From contig JAKMGM010000028.1 in the NCBI GenBank assembly GCA_022424925.1, positions 1 through 18,528 on the forward strand: 18,528 nucleotides of DNA, given 5' to 3'. How positions within the stretch are numbered: position 1 is the stretch's first letter; the number at the start of each line of letters is the position of its first letter. The translations under genes and the position numbers were made by a program. Shown here in pieces: positions 6,001 to 12,597 of this stretch. Source of the stretch: Candidatus Poseidoniaceae archaeon (lineage in GTDB: Archaea; Thermoplasmatota; Poseidoniia; Poseidoniales; Poseidoniaceae). Under the pieces are notes generated by a model. It had not been told where the DNA came from. It saw nothing but the letters and a program-made list of their open reading frames with translations, and did no database searches.

Positions 6001-8992
6001 TTCATTTGAGGTACTCAATACGATTGATGTGGTTCAAGATTTGGATGGTGGAACGTCCGGTCAAACCGTCACTCTCAACGGTTCAATACGACTTGAGAAC
6101 TTAGCTATTGCACCAGATCCGAGCGGCTACTACATGGTTCTCGAACAGAGATACGTGAACAACACGGACGGTAACATCACCATCGAATGGATTCCAGTAG
6201 CCAACCGCTCAGGCCTTCCTGGAGGCGATTTCAACTGGGATATTGATTTGGGAATGGCTGCGGGCCAAGACACGTTTAGATTCCGAATTGATGGTTATGA
6301 AGGTGGCGAAACACTCTGTCCTGCAGCAATATATCGCCCAGACAGTGCGTGCGCAATTCCGTTCAACCTGTCGATTGACACACTTGATCCAAACTTGCTG
6401 GTTGTCGAAGTCTTGAACGGACAAGTTGACCCTGCTCTGGACAGTAACTGGCGCGTCATGGTTGACGATACATGGGTTGTACCTTCGTTAACACAACAGA
6501 TTCGCATGAACGCCAGCGACTTGCCCAACCCACCCGCAAGCCTCGACATTAACATCTGGGTTGAATACGACCACGATGCCAATTCAAACGGCATGGCCGA
6601 GGCATCTGAATACATCACGGTAACAGCATACAGTGACGGTGAGGCTCCGTTTGCAAATTACACTGCAACCTACAACGATTACGCCAATGTTGGTCAAGAT
6701 CCTGTGGGTAAGGTCAGCGTTTGGATTGAAGGATACGATAAGGCCGGTAATCCAATTGACGGTGGAGCGCCTGGGTTTGAAAACGATCATTTCACGTATG
6801 TATCGATGAGTTCAAAGTCACCCGTCATTCGCAATTTCTTTGTTGACGATTCACAGGACAACCGTTTCCTCAAATCCAATCAACAACAGTACAACGGCAA
6901 GTGGAATCATACCATGTATGCCGGCAATGTCTACCACTTGATTGTAGAAGCCAAAGATGACAACGGCTGGCGAGACGTCGACTATTTCCGAATCGACATG
7001 GCCGACGACCGCGATGATATGACGGTGTACTACTTCCCGCGTAACCAAACCGCTTGGACCGACAGCCCATACATCGAGATTATTGGAGAAGACGAGGACA
7101 ATGAAGGTCCTCGCATTCTTCGAATGGACGGTGGTGTCTTGATTGACCCGTTCGAATCCGAATTCTATCTCGATTTACCTGTTCGAATGACGTGGGGCTT
7201 ACCAGGTGCTACGACATCCATCAACAATCCAGTGCTCTACATGCAGGACCTCGATAATCCGCGTTACAGAATGCTCCCCGCTTCTGGCCGTCATATCCAA
7301 GATTGGTACTACAGCGACGGTATTCAACTTGATTTCCGCGCTGACTCGGCTAACGACCTGATGATTTCACCGCTGTTTTCTGACTTGATGACGCCAATAA
7401 CACAAGATGTTCGCAAAGGATTCGTCTATCCTGGTGACATCGTTTCCTTCGAAGGACAGTACGCCTACCTTGACGGCATCAACAACAACGTCTACATCAC
7501 GCCTGAAATCGAATTGACCATCGAGTTAACCCGTCAACCGGCAGCAATGGATGGCTCAAAGGGTTACATCGCTTACCCTGGTGAAGTGACCTACCATTCC
7601 TTCACAGGCGGTCAGTTCAACATTAACATCACTGCTCCACCCGTAACCAACGATTACACCTACACGTTCCGCCTGTGCCCTTACGATGTTACCGGTGGCC
7701 TAGGTGGCTCAAACGGTGAATGTGGCAACGGTGTCGAAGGACTGCCGATGGGCGCTGTAGATACAACTACTGCAATTTGTTTGTCTGCACCATACGGTTG
7801 CGAGACATTTAACCTGAAAGTTGACGCTTCCGCTCCACTTGTCGTCGCCAACACATGGACGCTCAAAGATGGGAACAAAGAACCGCTTGCGAATGTTCTG
7901 CCGACATCGACATTCCATTGTGTCGATGTTGAAGTTGTTCTTCAGGAACAAGAAGCCCTGTTCCAAGGCGATGTTTCAGTGGCATGGAGTTTCTATTCTG
8001 ACCCAACCAACAACATTACTTGGCCGGTCTACAGAGCAACCTTTGGCGACATGCCAATGACGCAAGAACTCACCCTCAACCCGAGTGGTGGCTCGTACTT
8101 CGCTTCAGCAGAGTGCGTCGACCTATGGCCAATTACCGAGGGGCAAACCGACCCAGATGAAGACCAAATCGACAGCGTAGAGGTTGTGTTTTGGATTGAC
8201 GCTACCGATTCAGCAGGAACACAAGCTATGCTCGGTGGCGGACCTACCGATGAGGGTGGCATAGGGCCGATTTTCTCGAGTGACCCGACCCACAAGTCCA
8301 GTTACGAGTTGATTTTCGAAGAAGCATCATTTGCTATCAAGAACGTTCGACTCACGCCAGCCAAGCCGGAAGTTGGTCAAGACATCGAACTCGAAGTTGA
8401 GGTGTTGAATACCGGTACACTCGACGGTTCGACCGTTTTGAATATCCGCTCCGTCATCAACAATGGCGTTCCAGTGCTTGAAGCGAGTGTCGATACAGGC
8501 GACATTCCTGTTGGAACGTCCCAATGGGTCGAGGTTCCCCTCGAGCAGTTCACGCTCGCTACGACTGGAATGTACTATCTCATATCAGACAACACAACAG
8601 GAGATTTACTGTACAACGGTTCATCACAAGGTGAGTCGTTCAACGTCAAGGTCCAAAGTGAGTCGTCGGATTCCTCTGGCTTCTTCCTTATTCTCGCCAT
8701 CCTTGGAATAGCCGTTGCTGTTCTCGGTACGTTGGTGTTTGTATTGGTTCGACGAGGGGGCGACGATGAGATGTTCGCCGAATACGAGGACGAAACTGAA
8801 CAGAAAGCATATGCGGAATTACCTGGTCAGTCGAAACCCGTCTCCGGCCCTCCACCTGCAGCAGTCAATGTGACTCCAGAGATGGCCAGAGCTATGGAAC
8901 AATTCCCGCAATGGACTCAAGAAGAAATCCAAGGCTACTTTGACCAAGGATGGAGCGTTGAAGCCTTACAAGACTGGGTCAACAGTCAGTGA
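3098..8992 (+). CDS. Giant secreted, membrane-anchored multidomain surface protein
   Basis: A type I surface protein of about 1964 residues (numbering from TTG 3098; a GTG at 3020 would add 26). A signal peptide is clear: LKAAFFLVFLMLLAPFAAAA at about residues 9-28. Residues of about 145-365 resemble the MAM/jelly-roll domain seen after M6 (immune inhibitor A) peptidases: AYLEIRSS, GWANVAIDLGLYVGQYIQIRF and GWYVDNFRV match its usual strands, but no protease is attached. The long middle is beta-sandwich and Ig-like, with a D-x-D-x-N-x-x-G calcium-loop-like motif (YDHDANSNGMAEASEY) at about 1157. A CARDB-like domain follows near 1770-1850, then a membrane helix at about 1860-1884 and a cytoplasmic tail of about 80 residues ending in an amphipathic segment with WTQEEIQGYFDQGWS. 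The ectodomain has 14 Cys, an even number consistent with disulfides, and more than twenty N-x-S/T sequons. Adhesion, S-layer association or polymer binding are all possible; no catalytic site is visible. Its stop overlaps the next start. Confidence 0.85.
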   Translation: MTNDNQQLKAAFFLVFLMLLAPFAAAANVTSFGNGNASDEIELRDGTAFMDDGMVHLPATETVTSASVDLSTSMLEYGDQSRIDLETMPRVWNPMFNNQLTKFSNAADFTFEEGSNAVPVELKSEGFLTDFEETTANFKDHRGISGGSIGWDHGSIEPSTVPPNSNVPDCASGTHCWGTGLYDDDYTDDTTGFSGRNYLLTTDTIYIDSSLKTQMGYFDSWHNLDVETTSGVNPQTYYRDCAYLEIRSSSNDDFDDFDPSGFEYLEPSLSNSSFNFGSGYFSVSQGTTTPGQVDSRCNGVSAGDGAFAGTSTGPANPNGWANVAIDLGLYVGQYIQIRFVMEDNNIAGTDGNKPGWYVDNFRVGDPLPASADLSVNGFLPSISSGPNQPNGYGILAIESETTSTATISVEVRDSTNGLVVVDKHGHNMTNLQGDIIELWDINSTVYPSIDFKFTFNSGPDRLSSPVFHGFSIGTRVGTGFNATQYLDRPGILDGVWSTNGGGEPMIYSPILTDVSYAPTLERSNFDRPITRIKPYVQSDCSEDPTIDLFAYGGSSLYQVTSDVEYVLDDPWFGFESIVTFEDPCDVGGIWFDLTFGHHPDNLHLDIANHGHTDWGFDEEAFGSFGRQTQFLQAKIDGINYGKSSSDLIIDSTGVAEGAMFMLPKGAEVSSIDLVFDQVGIFSNTDETEGFSLSLLSGTQEVPLGDVGNTTIMVLENVQDIDFKTALNSLLSNALVPVSHYDAYGKEWQTFRLKAESLNASTGAQLTVRDLDVVYNYSVSLGTADGLDRELNKGIALWDGGSTAEVPLTFTSSTGGGASLSNLLISTSSGYDNTLSLIGNPVGLYPNGGIYEISTTHKVSSLTGSSLAEARLTLESATGNVVLGYSDTLLFSEVSDVDDLVSLESSTATPIVDGVEITWRFIVNSNWEDTDEVRIYSGLIASNGVNGLPDAVLLAPENGNAVENDAVISSFEVLNTIDVVQDLDGGTSGQTVTLNGSIRLENLAIAPDPSGYYMVLEQRYVNNTDGNITIEWIPVANRSGLPGGDFNWDIDLGMAAGQDTFRFRIDGYEGGETLCPAAIYRPDSACAIPFNLSIDTLDPNLLVVEVLNGQVDPALDSNWRVMVDDTWVVPSLTQQIRMNASDLPNPPASLDINIWVEYDHDANSNGMAEASEYITVTAYSDGEAPFANYTATYNDYANVGQDPVGKVSVWIEGYDKAGNPIDGGAPGFENDHFTYVSMSSKSPVIRNFFVDDSQDNRFLKSNQQQYNGKWNHTMYAGNVYHLIVEAKDDNGWRDVDYFRIDMADDRDDMTVYYFPRNQTAWTDSPYIEIIGEDEDNEGPRILRMDGGVLIDPFESEFYLDLPVRMTWGLPGATTSINNPVLYMQDLDNPRYRMLPASGRHIQDWYYSDGIQLDFRADSANDLMISPLFSDLMTPITQDVRKGFVYPGDIVSFEGQYAYLDGINNNVYITPEIELTIELTRQPAAMDGSKGYIAYPGEVTYHSFTGGQFNINITAPPVTNDYTYTFRLCPYDVTGGLGGSNGECGNGVEGLPMGAVDTTTAICLSAPYGCETFNLKVDASAPLVVANTWTLKDGNKEPLANVLPTSTFHCVDVEVVLQEQEALFQGDVSVAWSFYSDPTNNITWPVYRATFGDMPMTQELTLNPSGGSYFASAECVDLWPITEGQTDPDEDQIDSVEVVFWIDATDSAGTQAMLGGGPTDEGGIGPIFSSDPTHKSSYELIFEEASFAIKNVRLTPAKPEVGQDIELEVEVLNTGTLDGSTVLNIRSVINNGVPVLEASVDTGDIPVGTSQWVEVPLEQFTLATTGMYYLISDNTTGDLLYNGSSQGESFNVKVQSESSDSSGFFLILAILGIAVAVLGTLVFVLVRRGGDDEMFAEYEDETEQKAYAELPGQSKPVSGPPPAAVNVTPEMARAMEQFPQWTQEEIQGYFDQGWSVEALQDWVNSQ

Positions 8993-9810
8993 GGGTGGAC
9001 GCCGTGCCCGCTCGACTTGAATGGGGCGACTGTGTGTGGGAAGACCCAGACGGGGGCAAAATACTGCTTCATTCGGTGCTACCCACTGTCGTTTATCCGC
9101 GCAGTATGCGCACAAGAGAAACATGGCACGGGCTGGCGTTACTCGAATCGCCTGACGTGGTTGATCTATGGATTCAAGAAGAGAAAGATGAGGCGGAATC
9201 ACCCGGTGTCAACCTGTCGCATGGTTTGATTTCGGGCGGAGCTTTCGGAATATTTCTTGAAGAAGTTTCGATGGTCGAAGATGTGACCAGTGGACGCTTT
9301 CCAGACCCTGAACCGCGTCGCTTGCATCGCAATGCGGTACGTCACGAACGCCCAGTGTTTTTCATCGAGCCAACAGCTGACGATGAACGATGGAACGAGC
9401 ATCTGACGCGTGAAGCCAAAGCAGCTTCACACTGGCGGAAATTGCTCGGCATGATTTCGATTGGGGGAAAGTGGCGTAAACGGGTTAAGAAAAACATCTT
9501 TGATGCACAAAAACCGCCGAAGGGTGTTTCTCCGAATTTTGGTTCAGTTGCCGTTTTATCGGCTACATGGTGGGATTTGAGTGATTGGACCATATCACCT
9601 GAAGTTGCAGCAGCTCGAGACCAGCGGTATGCGGCACGTATCCGTGGTGCACTCTCGGCTCTACGGCAGGAACACGGTAGCGATGCAACGTTGCTGTTGG
9701 TTCTGTATCTGCCGCATCGCAATGCAGTTCTTGGAGCGCTTGATTCTCTCCCGGATGGAGAGGAGATTAGTTTAATCACCACGCTTTCCGATGAGAACGA
9801 GGAGGAGTGA
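8989..9810 (+). CDS. Uncharacterised soluble protein, possibly a remote TraB relative
   Basis: I do not recognise the family with confidence. A GTG at 8989 overlaps the preceding stop by four bases (GTGA), suggesting translational coupling; in-frame GTGs at 8995 and 9004 are alternatives. The 273 residues have no signal peptide or membrane helix. The N-terminal part runs ILLHSVLP (25-32), then LESPDVVDLWIQEEKDE (52-68). The C-terminal part has an RDQRYAARIRGAL helix (about 209-221), followed by a hydrophobic strand LLLVLYLPH (232-240) and a helix. That order (HxxxP strand, a PDVV strand leading to Glu, then R-D-x-x-x-A-x-x-I before a final strand ending in His) loosely resembles TraB/Tiki proteins. 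The usual GTxH and VGxxH motifs are not present, so this is a weak suggestion. A basic patch (KWRKRVKK, about 160-167) lies in the middle. The Glu-rich C-terminus is encoded by the bases that form the Shine-Dalgarno of the next gene. Confidence 0.6.
   Translation: MRVDAVPARLEWGDCVWEDPDGGKILLHSVLPTVVYPRSMRTRETWHGLALLESPDVVDLWIQEEKDEAESPGVNLSHGLISGGAFGIFLEEVSMVEDVTSGRFPDPEPRRLHRNAVRHERPVFFIEPTADDERWNEHLTREAKAASHWRKLLGMISIGGKWRKRVKKNIFDAQKPPKGVSPNFGSVAVLSATWWDLSDWTISPEVAAARDQRYAARIRGALSALRQEHGSDATLLLVLYLPHRNAVLGALDSLPDGEEISLITTLSDENEEE
9801..9807 (+). promoter_or_regulatory. Strong Shine-Dalgarno inside the end of the upstream gene
   Basis: GGAGGAG ends five bases before the ATG at 9813 and lies within the last codons of the upstream gene, whose TGA is at 9808-9810. 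The spacing selects ATG 9813 over the GTG at 9807, which overlaps the motif itself. It suggests that the two proteins are made from one message. Confidence 0.75.
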
Positions 9811-9812
9811 AT

Positions 9813-10355
9813 ATGTCCCGAGCAGCCATTGAAGTTCGCATTGAAAACCAACTTGTTCGCTTCGTCCCACCCACGCCAATCAACCAGCAAGAGGTTGTTA
9901 CCCAACTCGGTGGCCAGGAGGCCAGCGGAGTGGTGATCAAGGTCCTTGAACGACCTCAAGCAACGCTCGTTATCGATGCCGAGGGCCGAATAACCGTCCA
10001 TGGTACACACCGCGTTGATGCAGCACGTGCTGCTGCAAAGGAATTGATGCTCCGTCTTGGATTGAGTGACGCAGGTTTGGAAACCGAACTCGGTCCGGTC
10101 ATTGCCTCGTTCGATTTTGGTATGCCGTTGAATATCACACAGATTGTTGGAAATATTGGTGCAGGAACTGCGAGCTATGACGAGCGACTGGGATGCTGCC
10201 TCTTGGAAGACAATCGTCACAACCTTACGCTCAAGATTTGGCCGAACGGTCGTTGCGTGGTGACAGATGCACGGCACAGCAATATGGTCGCCATGGCAGC
10301 AGTATACTGGAGAGACCAATTCACCGACAGAAATGTATTCATTGAACGCATTTAG
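9813..10355 (+). CDS. Divergent TATA-binding-protein-like protein
   Basis: The 180 residues form two imperfect repeats (about 5-83 and 95-170) that align with the two halves of the TBP saddle. Repeat 1 matches the archaeal TBP pattern G-L-V-F-R-L-D-E-P-x-x-A-T-L-I-F-x-x-G-K with GVVIKVLERPQATLVIDAEGR (39-59; one extra loop residue), followed by ITVHGT and an Ala-rich helix (69-82). Repeat 2 starts GPVIASFDFGMPLNITQIVGN (94 onward), like the TBP linker NIVASxDLGxxLNL. It continues with SYDERLG in place of YEPExFPG and LTLKIWPNGRCVVT in place of the last strands. The four phenylalanines that TBP inserts into the TATA minor groove appear as Ile42, Ile54, Leu130 and Ile142, and both FPG turns are lost. 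The fold is probably kept while standard TATA kinking is not. It is shorter at the C-terminus than some TBPs, with no acidic tail. It could be a regulator, a decoy partner for TFB, or a protein of another role on the same fold. The start is set by the strong ribosome site. Confidence 0.7.
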   Translation: MSRAAIEVRIENQLVRFVPPTPINQQEVVTQLGGQEASGVVIKVLERPQATLVIDAEGRITVHGTHRVDAARAAAKELMLRLGLSDAGLETELGPVIASFDFGMPLNITQIVGNIGAGTASYDERLGCCLLEDNRHNLTLKIWPNGRCVVTDARHSNMVAMAAVYWRDQFTDRNVFIERI

Positions 10356-10413
10356 GTGCGAAACACGGTTTGTATTCCCCAGTGTTGAAAACGCATGATG
10401 CCGAGGCGCTCTC

Positions 10414-11301
10414 ATGCAGGCGGTGAGCTCGTGGGAAGGTCCGGTTCTTGACAACCACTTCCACTTGAATCGAAACGGACGGTATTTGGAGGCTGCACAC
10501 GACTTCAAAAAAGCCGGAGGCACGGATATAGTCTTGGTTCACTGCCCCAATTTCTCCTCACCTCCAACCAGTAAAGCCGGACATACCGAAACATACGCTG
10601 ATACGGTAGCGATGGCCGAAGAGGTTCGCAAAAGCGTCGGTCTTGGCGTCCGTGTTGTCCTTGGCCCCCACCCTGCTGCTTTCGCCCATCAATTTGCTGC
10701 TTGGCTCGCCGAATCGGGTGAGCAAGGTGCTGAAAGGGCGATGGAAAATTATCGAGACAGCATTGACGCTGCTCTTGAGTTCGTACGTGAAGGTAAAGCG
10801 CACGCAATCGGAGAAGTAGGTAGGCCGCATTGGCAAGTCGACGATTTGGTCTGGGATTTGTCCAATACGCTGCTGTTGGAAACCATGACTATGGCGAAAA
10901 AAGAAGGGATTGCGCTCCAACTTCACGTTGAGGGTGAACTTGAATCAACCTATCGAGACATGTCGATGATGGCCCAGAAAGTCGGCCTGGAACCTCGAAA
11001 ACTCGTACGGCATTACGCCCCGTCCATCGTTTCACACGAGGTCACGCAAGGCCTCACGCCGAGTGTTCTTATCGGCAAGGGGGCGCTTGAAGACCTCGTT
11101 CGCACTGCTGAAGCCTGTTCACACGGCTTCTTTCTTGAAACTGACTATATGGATGACTTGAGAAGGCCGGGTGCTGTTTTAGGTCCAAAAACCGTTCCAA
11201 AGCGCACGAACCAGTTGCTTGAAGCCGGACTGGATGAAGAATACCTTTGGAAGGCGCATCGTGATTTGGCCGAAGAACTCTACGGACCGAGCATAAGGTG
11301 A
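10414..11301 (+). CDS. TatD-related metal-dependent hydrolase (archaeal COG1099-like)
   Basis: This 295-residue protein is a TIM-barrel amidohydrolase of the TatD type, most like the archaeal group annotated COG1099. The metal ligands can be followed along the chain: HFH (His15, His17) after the first strand, GPHP near residue 89, GEVGRPH with Glu134, QLHVEG with His171, RHYAP with His200, and ETDYMDD with Asp244. Known TatD proteins are metal-dependent DNases or phosphoesterases, but the archaeal subgroup has not, as far as I know, been assigned a substrate. There is no signal peptide, so it is cytoplasmic. GAGG at 10403-10406 lies seven bases before the ATG, supporting this start. It follows the TBP-like gene by 58 bases and may share its transcript. 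All ligand positions are intact, so activity is expected. Confidence 0.88.
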   Translation: MQAVSSWEGPVLDNHFHLNRNGRYLEAAHDFKKAGGTDIVLVHCPNFSSPPTSKAGHTETYADTVAMAEEVRKSVGLGVRVVLGPHPAAFAHQFAAWLAESGEQGAERAMENYRDSIDAALEFVREGKAHAIGEVGRPHWQVDDLVWDLSNTLLLETMTMAKKEGIALQLHVEGELESTYRDMSMMAQKVGLEPRKLVRHYAPSIVSHEVTQGLTPSVLIGKGALEDLVRTAEACSHGFFLETDYMDDLRRPGAVLGPKTVPKRTNQLLEAGLDEEYLWKAHRDLAEELYGPSIR

Positions 11302-11376
11302 GTTTCAAGGCCGCCTTGTTCGCAAAAAGCCATCACCTTCATGAGTGAAAGCATACACCGCATGGTGGTGGCAACC

Positions 11377-12483
11377 ATGCGGAAGGGTCTGATTCTATGT
11401 CTCGTCTTGGTTCTGTTTCTTGCGCCATGTCTGCCATCTGCATCAGCACAAGGCTCCCCTCTCCCCGCCGTCGAACTCGACTGTGGCTCGGACCCTGTGA
11501 TGGATGTGCGGCCCACTTCTGACGCTGAAGTACGCCTCACCTGTACCGTAACGAACCCTACTTCTGCCAGTGAGGACATAAGCGTTGAAATGATTGAATG
11601 GGACGGTACGCTGGTCGAAATGTCACTGAGTGAGGATTCCTTTACCCTCGCAGCAGGCGAGGAGGACACCTTTGATGTCATCTTTGATGGTCAAACGAAA
11701 ATACCCGCATCTACCGAGTACTCGTTTGAAATTGGAGCGAAAGTCGAATCTTGGAACAGCCTTCCATACGGGCAACTGCCAGACGGGCCTTGGGTGGCCA
11801 ACACGTCGCATACTGGCGACTTGATTGTCGAGTCATACGGCATGGTCGAGTTGCTTCTCTCGGATGTAACCACTCGCTACATGGACACGAGTGAAGAAGT
11901 TGAGTTTTCCTTCCAGGTGACCAACAAAGGCAACGACGACGATAAGTTGGAAGTCGTATTCTTTAACGCTGCAGACCTTGAAGCAGCCCAATTCAGTTTC
12001 CCGAGTGGGAAGCTTGTCAGTGAAACTGTGGCGTACCAAGGAACTTCAAGCGTTAAGACGCTCTCGATTCGTGCACCGTCTTCGGTGACTGAGGACTTGC
12101 GAATGCCGCTCATCATACGGGCTCAAAGTGGTAACGACGATTCCGCCCCATTCAGTGAATATACGATTCAACTTGACATTACTGCACCCTCACAAGGTGG
12201 CGGTATTGAGGGCTTGGATTCTCTGAACTCCGATAGCACGCTGATGTACGCTGCGATTGGTGGAGGCAGCATTTTGCTTGTACTGTTCTTGGTGGTGTTG
12301 TTGCGTGTTGTCACGAAGAGAAAGCCCAAAGCAGCAAAGCAACTTCAAGTCCAGCAACCACTCATTCTCCCAGACGAGCCCGCAGATGTGGATAATCTCG
12401 ACGACTTGGATGACCTTTTCTCCGACCTTGATGATGAACCCTCAAGCGATGATGAATTCGATGATTTATTCGATGACCTGTAA
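11377..12483 (+). CDS. Secreted membrane-anchored beta-sandwich protein with Asp-rich tail
   Basis: I do not recognise a named family. From ATG 11377 the protein has 368 residues. A classic signal peptide (MRKGLILCLVLVLFLAPC and on to ASAQ) ends near residue 25. Two beta-sandwich domains follow (about 30-145 and 150-265), of the kind that carry TxTNPT and VTNKGN motifs, as in CARDB or NEW3-like domains; two Cys in the first (DCGSD and LTCTV) could form a disulfide. A Gly/Ser-rich stalk leads to a membrane helix at about 290-315, then a basic KRKPKAAK stop-transfer patch and a cytoplasmic tail. The last 30 residues are strikingly acidic and repeat DDLF/DDL units. An ATG at 11341 would add 12 residues; I prefer 11377 because it puts the basic residues right before the hydrophobic core and follows a GGTGGTGG stretch. 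Its architecture resembles that of the giant protein upstream, so the two may work at the same surface. Confidence 0.75.
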   Translation: MRKGLILCLVLVLFLAPCLPSASAQGSPLPAVELDCGSDPVMDVRPTSDAEVRLTCTVTNPTSASEDISVEMIEWDGTLVEMSLSEDSFTLAAGEEDTFDVIFDGQTKIPASTEYSFEIGAKVESWNSLPYGQLPDGPWVANTSHTGDLIVESYGMVELLLSDVTTRYMDTSEEVEFSFQVTNKGNDDDKLEVVFFNAADLEAAQFSFPSGKLVSETVAYQGTSSVKTLSIRAPSSVTEDLRMPLIIRAQSGNDDSAPFSEYTIQLDITAPSQGGGIEGLDSLNSDSTLMYAAIGGGSILLVLFLVVLLRVVTKRKPKAAKQLQVQQPLILPDEPADVDNLDDLDDLFSDLDDEPSSDDEFDDLFDDL

Positions 12484-12520
12484 CGCTCTTGGCACATAAG
12501 AATGGGTCTTTGAATCGACG

Positions 12521-12526
12521 TTTTTT
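12521..12526 (+). terminator. T-run terminator after the Asp-rich-tail protein
   Basis: Six T residues lie about 40 bases after the TAA at 12481-12483. Oligo-T tracts without a strong hairpin are the usual archaeal terminators. It would separate the surface-protein gene from the fabI-synthase pair. Confidence 0.4.
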
Positions 12527-12557
12527 CCTGCACAACAGAGGCAACAGTCATAGGATT

Positions 12558-12592
12558 GGTGTTACGACCAACACCTACCCATTGGGTAGGTG
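12558..12592 (+). promoter_or_regulatory. Perfect 21-bp palindrome and competing hairpin in the fabI leader
   Basis: Bases 12572-12592 form a perfect dyad, CACCTACCCA-T-TGGGTAGGTG, with 10-bp arms. As RNA it gives a 9-bp stem with a 3-base loop. Its right arm ends in GGTG, five bases before the ATG at 12598, the position of a ribosome site, so the stem would hide that site. A second inverted repeat, GGTGTT (12558-12563) with AACACC (12570-12575), shares four bases with the left arm, so the two stems exclude each other. This could be a repressor operator, a translational switch, or a terminator-like hairpin (CTTTT follows). The sequence alone does not decide. Confidence 0.55.
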
Positions 12593-12597
12593 CTTTT

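Noticed and set aside
9342..10523. A 393-codon open frame on the minus strand
   Set aside because: It lies antisense to three plus-strand genes with recognisable folds or strong ribosome sites. Its translation is rich in Cys, Ser, Arg and His and has no domain pattern, as expected for a mirror frame.
11306..11318. Short palindrome CAAGG-CCG-CCTTG after the TatD-like gene
   Set aside because: A 5-bp stem without a T-run is too weak to call a terminator.
12556..12597. N-terminal extension of FabI from a TTG
   Set aside because: The 14 extra codons read straight through the palindrome, and FabI proteins begin at the strand that follows ATG 12598.
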